From contig DMRR01000270.1 in NCBI GenBank assembly GCA_003455275.1, positions 1 through 12,043 on the forward strand: a DNA stretch of 12,043 nt, written 5' to 3'. Numbering within the stretch: the first letter of the stretch is position 1; every line of letters begins with the position of its first letter. Both the position numbers and the translations under genes were made by a program. The notes below the pieces were generated by a model. The model did not search any database. It was not told the origin of the DNA and saw only the letters and a program-made list of their open reading frames with translations. Below are positions 5,478 through 12,043 of this stretch, one piece after another. This DNA comes from Bacteroidota bacterium (GTDB lineage Bacteria; Bacteroidota; Bacteroidia; Chitinophagales; UBA10324).

Positions 5478-7829
5478 TTATCTGATTAATGTCAAATTTC
5501 CCTTTCGTTCTATCTGTCTGTTATTAACATCTACTCCTTTTATTTCATAAATATAAACTCCCATAGCTGCTGGTTCTCCTTTAGTCATTCCATCCCAACC
5601 TTTTGTTGAATTAAAATTCTCCCACACCAATTCTCCCCAACGGTTGTAGATTTTAAAACTGGAAAGACTAAAAATTCCGCGGGCAATATATGTAAAATAA
5701 TCATTAACTTCATCGTTGTTTGGTGAAAATGCATTTGGAATATAAATGTCAGCTGTGTTTATCACATTGACAACAATATTTGTTTTATAGACACAACCAT
5801 TAGCCGTAGTAACCGTTGCCCAATAGGTAGTTGTTTGTTGTGGAGCAACTATCGGTCCCTGAATTGTGGTATCAGAAATAAAATAATTAGGTGACCAAGT
5901 ATAACTTACTCCTCCATATGCTGCGATTAAAACACTATCTCCTTGATAAATTGTTTTGTCAAACATTGTATAAACATAAGGATCAGGAAAGAAATCAACG
6001 GCAACAGTTTGGGAATCTATGCAACCAAATTGATTTGTAATTATCACTGTATAAGTTGTTGATAGATTTGGCGTAGAAACAGTATTGGAATCAGAAGGGT
6101 TTGTCAACCAAACCGGAGGTTTCCAAAAATATTCTGTTCCGCCAGTAGCCCAGAGATTAGCGGATTCTCCTCTGCAAATTGTCGTATCGTTACCCGCAGC
6201 TCCATTTAGGGAAGCGACTGAATAAACAACTAATGTATCCTGCGTATTGCAACCAACAATAGGAATAGAAGCATCGAGGTAGTAAGTAATTGTATCTTGC
6301 GTGTCAGTCCAGGGGTTTGAAATATTTGTTGCTGATAAATTTGTTGGTGGCGACCATTGATAATTAATTCCTCCGCTTCCATTGAGTTGAATAGAATCTC
6401 CAATGCATAAATAAATATCGGGTCCTGCATTCGCGTTCGTAGAATTTACTGTAATTGAAGTCGAATCCATTGCAGTGCAACTGTTTACCGTTACGGTAAT
6501 AGTGTAGGTAGTCGATTGTGGTGGAGTTGCTAAAGCGCTATCACAATTTGAGCAGGATAGTCCAATTGGCGGTGACCAATTATAATTAAAAGTAGATCCC
6601 GAAATAGCATTCAACTGTACAGGTTCTCCAAAACAAACAGCAGTATCATTAGGAGATGAAACCAGGATTTGATCTGCAATATTCATTATTGAACTGTCGA
6701 ATGGGTTTCCATTACAAGTGATTAATTGAAACAAAACAATATTTTCAATTCCTTCAGTTAGACCATCAGCAACTGGAGTTATATTTATGTAGAGAACAGA
6801 ATCTCCGGGGTAAAAAACTACACTGTCCGGAATGCTATTGTAGTCTGTTCCCATTGTTGCTGTTCCTCCTATTCCAAAATGAAAAACAATTGTATCCTGT
6901 GCTACTGTATTCAGCGACATTTGAAACTGACCATCCACACAACCTTCTACAGCAGTGGAGAACTGATTATTTGGATCTACATATCCTGTGATAGGTGTTA
7001 TCTGAACACCAGTGCTTGATAAGCTTCCTGCTTCAATCATCACTCCAGAATCATAAGATCCATCTGTACAATCAGCGATTCCTAATCTGAGATGATAAGT
7101 CTGGCAAGGTTGAATTACAATTTTTGCCTGAAGCAATACGGTCAGTCCATCATATTGAAGGGCTGTTTGTGTTCCCACAGGTGGGCAATTTGCAGATCCC
7201 GGGCAAATAGAATTATTAGGATCATTACAGATGTAGTAGCTTGGATTTGCTCCCTGGCAATTAATGTTGTTAATTGAAACCGGAGTGGTAGTTCCCGGAA
7301 TCAAGGCGATGTTTTGCTGACCGACAATTCCGGGTCCGCTGATAAAAAATCCAAACACATCATTATACTGCTGCGCTCCGACCCACTCTGCATATTCCTC
7401 ACTTCCAAAAATGTAATTAAACTTTAAAGTATCTGCAGTGGGAATTAAATCAAACTCAAAACCAACTGCATCAAGTGTATTGTAACCAGAGAGAGCAGTT
7501 AGTTGCGGATCACCGGCTCCAAAATTATTTGTAGTAGTAGATCCACTGTTGTTAGGTCCTATAATATTATTTATATCGCCGGTTGTGAGCACAACACCGG
7601 CATTAATTCCGATTGGTGCACCATTCGCCTGAAATAGTCCATAAGCATTCGCAGTACCGTTTGTAATGGTTGCATTTGAAACGCTGATACCACTACCAAC
7701 AAGTGCTTGAGCCATTTGAGCAGCAGTTGCAGGAGAAACAGTTACTTGAGCAATTGAAGAAAAAGATAGTACCAGAATAAAAAATAACCCGGCAACTAAT
7801 GCTGGAAGTGGTTTAAAAAATTCTTTCAT
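5478..7829 (-). CDS. Choice-of-anchor L surface protein with Ig/PKD-like repeats and T9SS type B sorting domain
   Basis: This is a 783-residue secreted protein. It has a signal peptide to about residue 27 (SSIAQ), then a choice-of-anchor L domain (about 28-270) with IGINAGVVLTTGDINNIIGP and the hallmark FNYIFGSEEYAEWV (137-150). A Calx-beta-like segment (about 285-390, GTATMGTDYNSIP...) follows. Four Ig/PKD-like repeats of about 70-75 residues come next (392-462, 465-538, 541-612, 613-690), each with D-x-x-x-C/Y-x-G, Y-x-W-x-P and T-T-Y-T elements. The C-terminal type B (CHU_C, gliding-associated) sorting domain spans about 696-783: IPNAFSPNNDEVNDYF, IYNRWGELV, GWDG and the end KGNLTLIR. It is predicted to cross the outer membrane through T9SS and act as an adhesin or surface-layer component; the binding target is unknown. 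It opens the compact unit with the PorP/SprF and OmpA genes, and a dyad (7851-7863) lies 22 bp upstream of its ATG. Confidence 0.92.
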   Translation of the reverse strand: MKEFFKPLPALVAGLFFILVLSFSSIAQVTVSPATAAQMAQALVGSGISVSNATITNGTANAYGLFQANGAPIGINAGVVLTTGDINNIIGPNNSGSTTTNNFGAGDPQLTALSGYNTLDAVGFEFDLIPTADTLKFNYIFGSEEYAEWVGAQQYNDVFGFFISGPGIVGQQNIALIPGTTTPVSINNINCQGANPSYYICNDPNNSICPGSANCPPVGTQTALQYDGLTVLLQAKIVIQPCQTYHLRLGIADCTDGSYDSGVMIEAGSLSSTGVQITPITGYVDPNNQFSTAVEGCVDGQFQMSLNTVAQDTIVFHFGIGGTATMGTDYNSIPDSVVFYPGDSVLYINITPVADGLTEGIENIVLFQLITCNGNPFDSSIMNIADQILVSSPNDTAVCFGEPVQLNAISGSTFNYNWSPPIGLSCSNCDSALATPPQSTTYTITVTVNSCTAMDSTSITVNSTNANAGPDIYLCIGDSIQLNGSGGINYQWSPPTNLSATNISNPWTDTQDTITYYLDASIPIVGCNTQDTLVVYSVASLNGAAGNDTTICRGESANLWATGGTEYFWKPPVWLTNPSDSNTVSTPNLSTTYTVIITNQFGCIDSQTVAVDFFPDPYVYTMFDKTIYQGDSVLIAAYGGVSYTWSPNYFISDTTIQGPIVAPQQTTTYWATVTTANGCVYKTNIVVNVINTADIYIPNAFSPNNDEVNDYFTYIARGIFSLSSFKIYNRWGELVWENFNSTKGWDGMTKGEPAAMGVYIYEIKGVDVNNRQIERKGNLTLIR

Positions 7830-7978
7830 GAAAAAAAATTTTTATGAAGTATCACAATGTGATTTTTTTAACTGACTAAAAATAAAATCATCTAACTAAG
7901 AAGTCCGCTTAATTCTGAAAAACTATTACGCGCTCATTGAAATTTTCCCAATGAAAATGTGCAGAAGTGAGAAAAAAA
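7830..7978 (-). promoter_or_regulatory. Leader/spacer between the two adhesin genes, with a short operator-like dyad
   Basis: The 149-bp gap is much wider than the other gaps in this cluster and probably carries a promoter for the downstream operon. ATCACA-A-TGTGAT (7851-7863) is a perfect 6-bp inverted repeat 22 bp upstream of the ATG. On the minus strand a TTG lies 23 nt before TAGTTTTT, seven of eight in line with TAnnTTTG but spaced a little too far, so the promoter is only tentative. No strong terminator for the upstream adhesin gene was found; the best hairpin (CATTG/CAATG, within 7935-7953) is short and not followed by a T-run. Confidence 0.3.
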
Positions 7979-9961
7979 TCAGCGAATGAGTGTGACATTC
8001 CCTTTCAAAAATATTCCGGAATTAGAATAAGTATTTCTTCCAACAACCACCCAGGCATAAACGCCCATGCTGCATAATCTGTCATCAATTGTTCCATCCC
8101 AACCCTCATCTACATCCGAGGTTTCAAAAACGAGTTGTCCCCAACGATTATAAATTCTAAAATACTTCAGCTCAAATCCACATGAATAGATAATACTGAA
8201 GAGATCATTTATGTCATCATTATTTGGAGTAAAGGCATTCGGCAAAAAAATATTTGCAGCAGATACATTAACAGGAAATGTATAATGTGATTCGCAACCA
8301 TCAGCCTGTTGAACAACCAAAGTATATGTAGTATTAGTCAATGGAGATGCTACTGGATATACAGAATTTGTATCACTCAATCCATAGGATGGTTGCCAAT
8401 GAAAAGTTGTCCCGATTAGTGATGTACCAGTAAATAAAATTACCGATTCATTACAAAAAATAGTGGTGTCACGAAAATCAACCTCTGAAGGAGCTGGAAA
8501 TAGAATATTGACCATATCGGAAGAGGAGCACCCATTTGTATCAACACCCGTGACAGTATATGAAATAGTGGTTACCGGATTTGCAACAGGATTGGAAATA
8601 TTAGTTAAACTTAAATAGGTGGACGGAGACCATGTATAACTAACAGCACCTGATGCATTAAGTTGAATAGGTGCTGAGCCACACAAAGATGTATCGCCAC
8701 TTGCAATTACCTGAGGCGAAGGGAGTACAAAAATAGGAAAGCTATCAACAACGATACACCCTCCATTATTTTCATTCACAGTATAGATAACATTTGATAA
8801 AGGAAATGCGCTTGGGGTTTGGCAACTACTACAACTTAAACTAGTGGAAGGATTCCATGAATAATTACTACTAAGTGGCGCAATCAGTTGAATATTATTA
8901 CCAGAACATATTGTATCGGCAGGTTCAGTATTAAATGATGTAGTTGGAAATACAACTATCGTATCAGTACCAATAGAACAATTTCCCATTACTTGAACCC
9001 AATATGTTCCAACAGAATTAATATTCAAATTAGAATTAGATGAACCATTAGACCATAAATAATTTTGGGCATTTCCATAATTAATAATCGGGATAAGATT
9101 GATACTTCCAATTCCACAAATCGAGGTATCATTTCCAAGCGAAACAGAAATCGAATCAAATGGAACCGGGTAATTATAAATCTGAATCAAATCGCTTTGC
9201 GTCAATTCACGATGATAATATCTGATTTCATCGATTCCCCCTTCATAATATGCTGTGCCGGAAACTACATCATAAATTCCTGAAGACCCATCCCCGTTTG
9301 TGTATAACATTGGACCTCCACTTCCACCATAAGTAGCGGGGTCATAATTGCAATCAACCCAAATATCCATGTCAGTAGGTCCGCGTATTACACCTGCAAT
9401 AAAGTGCCATTGGTTATCATTAATGTTTGTTGTCCCAAACTTAGAACGACGCTGCGATGCAGATGTTGTACCACCATCTCCATAGGATAATTCAAGTGTT
9501 CCACTTGACACCAATACCTGAATCCATATTCCAGTATAATGATCGATCCAAGTATCGCTTTTGAAAAATGTTCCAATTCCATTATTGTCATTTGATTTGA
9601 TCCACATACAAATACTAATAGGAAAAGTTGCAGGTTTATATCCTGGCGTTGTTGTGTAATATATATGGTCAGTTGTTCCATTGAATGTGTAAGCAGAATT
9701 CGGATTACCAAATCGGTCAGATATTAATGTGGCACCATAAACCGTTCCGTTATTTCCATTACCAGTAGCATCATTTGCATTGCCATTGAAAGGATAATAA
9801 GCAAGAAGGCTATCATTTAGCCATGCCTGAGAATTTGCATTTGAAAAGTTAAATAAAAGAATAAATATTATAAGGTAAAATGGAAGAGAGTATCGCAAAA
9901 TCAACGAAAGTGTAAATATAAAAATGTATTCCAATTTTAATTTCTTGAAATTGAAAAACAA
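7979..9961 (-). CDS. LamG-like lectin-domain surface protein with Ig/PKD-like repeats and T9SS type B sorting domain
   Basis: The frame codes for up to 660 residues; numbering here is from the TTG at 9961. A concanavalin A-like/LamG domain (about 50-263) has LLAYYPFNGNANDATGNGNNG at its start, NQWHFIAGV in the middle and GGIDEIRYYHRELTQSDL at its end. Four Ig/PKD-like repeats follow (272-338, 341-413, 415-488, 490-567), then a type B sorting domain (about 572-660) with FLPNAFTPNNDDINDLF, IYNRWGQLVF, GWDG and KGNVTLIR. The protein is predicted to be exported by T9SS to the cell surface; LamG domains often bind glycans or proteins, but no ligand can be named. There is no ATG before the mature part. 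An in-frame TAG precedes the TTG at 9961, while a TTG at 9898 would give a cleaner 24-residue signal peptide (MRYSLPFYLIIFILLFNFS then NANSQ) and is my preferred start. It may be transcribed separately from the operon 149 bp downstream. Confidence 0.88.
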   Translation of the reverse strand: MFFNFKKLKLEYIFIFTLSLILRYSLPFYLIIFILLFNFSNANSQAWLNDSLLAYYPFNGNANDATGNGNNGTVYGATLISDRFGNPNSAYTFNGTTDHIYYTTTPGYKPATFPISICMWIKSNDNNGIGTFFKSDTWIDHYTGIWIQVLVSSGTLELSYGDGGTTSASQRRSKFGTTNINDNQWHFIAGVIRGPTDMDIWVDCNYDPATYGGSGGPMLYTNGDGSSGIYDVVSGTAYYEGGIDEIRYYHRELTQSDLIQIYNYPVPFDSISVSLGNDTSICGIGSINLIPIINYGNAQNYLWSNGSSNSNLNINSVGTYWVQVMGNCSIGTDTIVVFPTTSFNTEPADTICSGNNIQLIAPLSSNYSWNPSTSLSCSSCQTPSAFPLSNVIYTVNENNGGCIVVDSFPIFVLPSPQVIASGDTSLCGSAPIQLNASGAVSYTWSPSTYLSLTNISNPVANPVTTISYTVTGVDTNGCSSSDMVNILFPAPSEVDFRDTTIFCNESVILFTGTSLIGTTFHWQPSYGLSDTNSVYPVASPLTNTTYTLVVQQADGCESHYTFPVNVSAANIFLPNAFTPNNDDINDLFSIIYSCGFELKYFRIYNRWGQLVFETSDVDEGWDGTIDDRLCSMGVYAWVVVGRNTYSNSGIFLKGNVTLIR

Positions 9962-9982
9962 TGGTTGATTGATCTATTCTTG
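9951..9982 (+). promoter_or_regulatory. Bacteroidota-type promoter for the FkbM methyltransferase gene
   Basis: A TTG (9951-9953) lies 21 nt before TATTCTTG (9975-9982), which differs from TAnnTTTG at one fixed base. A transcript start near 9989 would leave a leader of about 11 nt before the ATG at 10000. The element sits in the short divergent region shared with the LamG adhesin gene. It overlaps the first codons of that gene if the TTG at 9961 is used, which supports the inner start at 9898. Confidence 0.45.
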
Positions 9983-9999
9983 TACCTTATCCTTACGCG

Positions 10000-10863
10000 A
10001 TGAACCAATATAGAATTAGATTAAGCCATTCAATAACAAATTTCCTTTTCAACAGATTCAGATTTCCGGGTTCAAAAAAAATTGGAAGAGCAATTTCAAA
10101 AATTCTGCTGCCGAAGTTTAAGCCATACAATCATTATCCAACAATTTATGGCTTCGATTTGTTTTTAAGCCCGGGCGAAGGAGAAGAAATTTTTCGACTT
10201 GGATTTTATGAGCCGGGAACTCTTGCATTCATGAAAAAGGTTTTAGAGCCGGGCGATACTTTCCTTGATGTAGGAGCAAGTATTGGATTGATGAGTTTTT
10301 ATGCATCAAAAATTATTGGGAACAGCGGAAGGGTATTGACCTTTGAGCCCGTTTCAAAAACTTTTACTCATCTTACAAAATCAATTAAGTTAAACCACTC
10401 GAAAAATATTACTCCACTTCAATTTGCTCTTGGGAATGAAAACACTTCTCTTCCAATCAATCTTGATTCCGCCTGTCCTTCTCTTGCTACTGTAAAATCC
10501 AACTCAACAACAGAAACAGTTCAGGTGAGAATTCTTGATGAAGTTCTTTCTGAACAAAAAATATCAAAAGTGAAATTGATGAAGATTGATGTAGAAGGTT
10601 TTGAGGCAGAAGTTTTGAGTGGAGCTAAAAAATTATTGTCAGACAAAAATGCACCAATGCTTTGCATTGAATTCGCACCGGCATTGATTCAATCTTCCAA
10701 TAAGTTCGAAGCATTTGAAATCATAAAGAGTTGCAACACATACAGATTTTTTCAATTGAAAAATTCTAAAGATTCTATTTCACCTCTGATTGAAATTTCT
10801 GACTTCGGGAAATTCAGAGCAGATGATAATGTTTTTTGCATTCCTGAAAATCATCTTAATTGA
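10000..10863 (+). CDS. FkbM-family SAM-dependent methyltransferase
   Basis: This 287-residue protein has no signal peptide and a basic N-terminus. The SAM-binding motif FLDVGASIGL (88-97) follows LEPGD, and FEPV (115-118) is the acidic post-motif that contacts the ribose in this fold. The FkbM signature LMKIDVEGFEAEVLSGAKKLL begins at 193, followed by LCIEFAP. FkbM-type enzymes O-methylate sugars of polyketides, lipopolysaccharide, capsules and other glycans; the substrate here cannot be read from sequence. The length is normal for the family and nothing is missing. It is divergent from the LamG adhesin gene and converges on a GT4 glycosyltransferase gene 40 bp away, which points to surface glycan decoration as the likely job (inference). 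The ATG at 10000 sits about 18 bp behind a plausible promoter. Confidence 0.9.
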   Translation: MNQYRIRLSHSITNFLFNRFRFPGSKKIGRAISKILLPKFKPYNHYPTIYGFDLFLSPGEGEEIFRLGFYEPGTLAFMKKVLEPGDTFLDVGASIGLMSFYASKIIGNSGRVLTFEPVSKTFTHLTKSIKLNHSKNITPLQFALGNENTSLPINLDSACPSLATVKSNSTTETVQVRILDEVLSEQKISKVKLMKIDVEGFEAEVLSGAKKLLSDKNAPMLCIEFAPALIQSSNKFEAFEIIKSCNTYRFFQLKNSKDSISPLIEISDFGKFRADDNVFCIPENHLN

Positions 10864-10903
10864 TTTAAGACAATTTCCTTTTTTCAACAATGTATTATAA
10901 GAA

Positions 10904-12022
10904 CTATTGCCTCAGCAATTGTCTGAATATCTCTCCTACTTTTTGCTCAGAAAACCTGCCCTGATTCTGTTCCGCTATTCGTTTTGAATCAAAGCTTCTT
11001 GACATTGCTTTTTCAATTCCGGTTACCCAATCAGTAACTGTATTTTCAACCAGCACACCGCTTTCTTCATTTACAATTTCAGGTAAGCCTCCGCGGTTAC
11101 TTGCAATGACGGGAGTGCCGCAGCATAAGGCCTCCGCAGCTACAATGCAAAATGTTTCGTAGTCTGATGCATGAACAAAAAAATCAGATTGCTTCATGAG
11201 ATCGCTTACTTCCTGTTTATTCAAAATTCCAAGAGCATTAATTCTTATTGATAAATTTTTCATTTCCATTGCAGCATCGAGTGCTGGCCCATCTCCACCT
11301 ATTTTGAGAATAATTTTTTTCTTTGTTCTCATTCCAATTTCATTCAATGCCTCAATGAACAATTGTGGTCGCTTTGGATAAACCCAACTTGCAATTGCAC
11401 TAAAAACTATTTCATCTGTTCTATTTTTTTTCTCTTGAAAATTGAATAGTAAAGAATCAACAATATTTGGCATTACTGATATGTTCGTCAAATTCGGATT
11501 GTGCTTTAACACATTTTGTTTCAGAAACTCTGAAACACAGATTACAGATTCTGCGTTCTGATAAGCGGCTCTTGCGCGCGATGCAAAATAATTTCTGCTG
11601 AAAAACTTATCAAGCTTAGACCAGTGCTCGGATATAATATGCTTCTTCCTGAATTTTTGACTGAGTTTGTAAGCAACAATTCCTGATGGAAAAATAAAAT
11701 GAGAATTAATCAATTCAACTTTCGCTTTTGATTCAATCATTTCAAATTTTTTCTCAACATCTTTTCTAAGCAGGATTGGGATTAACTGAAAAATTTTTTT
11801 ATAAAACCGGCTGTGAATAATCACTGAATGAACAATTAATCCATGTTCTTCCTTTTCAGAAATTTCTTTTCGAAAAAAATCTTTTGATTGAATAGCGCTT
11901 ACAAATAAAACTTCGACACTATGCCCCTGCGATTTCAGAAAATGCGCCCACTCTTTTACAAACTTTCCTGATAAAGGGTTTTGCGGGTGCGGAAAAAGTG
12001 AACTGACTACAACTATTTTCAA
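10904..12022 (-). CDS. Family GT4 glycosyltransferase (GT-B fold)
   Basis: This 372-residue cytoplasmic enzyme has the N-terminal start KIVVVSSLFPHPQNPLSG typical of GT4 enzymes. It has a SEHWS segment (131-135), the linker VMPNIVDS leading into the C-terminal nucleotide-sugar domain, and IGGDGP (241-246). The EX7E motif is formed by Glu289 and Glu297, followed by ALCCGTPVIASNRGGLPEIV. These enzymes are retaining transferases that move a sugar from an activated donor onto a lipid-linked or glycan acceptor; donor and acceptor are not identifiable here. The start is TTG at 12022. Upstream in frame there are only six codons before a TGA (complement of 12041-12043) and none is ATG or GTG, and the alignment-typical MKI-x-x-V-S beginning falls exactly there. 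The gene is complete in the window by this reading. Its stop lies 40 bp from the convergent FkbM methyltransferase; no strong terminator is visible between them. Confidence 0.92.
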   Translation of the reverse strand: MKIVVVSSLFPHPQNPLSGKFVKEWAHFLKSQGHSVEVLFVSAIQSKDFFRKEISEKEEHGLIVHSVIIHSRFYKKIFQLIPILLRKDVEKKFEMIESKAKVELINSHFIFPSGIVAYKLSQKFRKKHIISEHWSKLDKFFSRNYFASRARAAYQNAESVICVSEFLKQNVLKHNPNLTNISVMPNIVDSLLFNFQEKKNRTDEIVFSAIASWVYPKRPQLFIEALNEIGMRTKKKIILKIGGDGPALDAAMEMKNLSIRINALGILNKQEVSDLMKQSDFFVHASDYETFCIVAAEALCCGTPVIASNRGGLPEIVNEESGVLVENTVTDWVTGIEKAMSRSFDSKRIAEQNQGRFSEQKVGEIFRQLLRQ

Positions 12023-12043
12023 CGGTACAAATTTGTAATTTCA

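Noticed and set aside
6230..7277. Short ORFs inside the anchor-L adhesin (minus 6230-6430, plus 7092-7277)
   Set aside because: They are out-of-frame or antisense shadows of the repeat-rich coding sequence.
9065..9711. ORFs inside the LamG adhesin (plus 9065-9283, minus 9388-9711)
   Set aside because: They are shadows of the LamG and Ig-like coding region; the real frame has complete domain motifs.
5478..9961. Repeats of the two adhesins considered as DNA tandem repeats
   Set aside because: The similarity is at protein level only; the DNA of the repeats has diverged and no near-identical units were seen.
10854..10870. Weak hairpin TCTTAA/TTAAGA at the end of the FkbM gene
   Set aside because: It has six A-T-rich pairs overlapping the stop codon; too weak to call a terminator, although a T-rich stretch follows.
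11196..11381. Plus-strand ORF inside the GT4 gene
   Set aside because: It is antisense to the conserved nucleotide-sugar binding half of the glycosyltransferase.

Overview
The window reads as chromosomal DNA of a Bacteroidota bacterium. It is AT-rich, has no Shine-Dalgarno-like leaders, and carries promoters of the Bacteroidota form (TTG about 19-21 nt upstream of TAnnTTTG). Several protein families are characteristic of the phylum: type IX secretion (T9SS) type B C-terminal domains, a PorP/SprF membrane protein, and an OmpA protein with TPR and PD40 repeats. There are nine protein-coding genes. No tRNA, rRNA, CRISPR array or insertion sequence was seen.

Left arm (1-1656, + strand): the window opens inside the 3' end of a formiminotetrahydrofolate cyclodeaminase gene (histidine degradation and folate one-carbon metabolism). 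Five bases later comes a small lipoprotein, then a second, related lipoprotein with its own clear promoter and a strong terminator. The two lipoproteins look like an old tandem duplication. They share a KW motif just after the lipid cysteine, a charged helical stretch, and a lipocalin-like G-S/T-W C-terminal half. Positions 1657-2230 hold no convincing gene. The best candidate there is a 48-codon ORF at 2071-2217. The stretch ends at a bidirectional terminator shared with the convergent operon.

Middle (2291-9961, - strand): four genes for a cell-surface system, in transcription order. The first is a LamG-like lectin-domain protein with Ig/PKD-like repeats and a T9SS type B sorting domain. The second is a choice-of-anchor L protein with a Calx-beta-like segment, Ig/PKD-like repeats and the same sorting domain. 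The third is a PorP/SprF-family outer-membrane protein. The fourth is a TPR-PD40-CRD-OmpA protein resembling PorE in architecture. The last three are closely spaced (23 and 56 bp) and probably form an operon. The inferred logic is secretion of large adhesins through T9SS, docking at a PorP/SprF-like barrel, and anchoring to peptidoglycan through the OmpA protein. This resembles the SprB-SprF arrangement of gliding Flavobacterium.

Right arm (9962-12043): a divergent FkbM-family methyltransferase on + with a Bacteroidota-type promoter, and a convergent GT4 glycosyltransferase on - that starts with TTG. Both are typical of surface polysaccharide or glycan synthesis. They may modify the polysaccharide to which T9SS cargo is attached, or the adhesins themselves; that link is inference.
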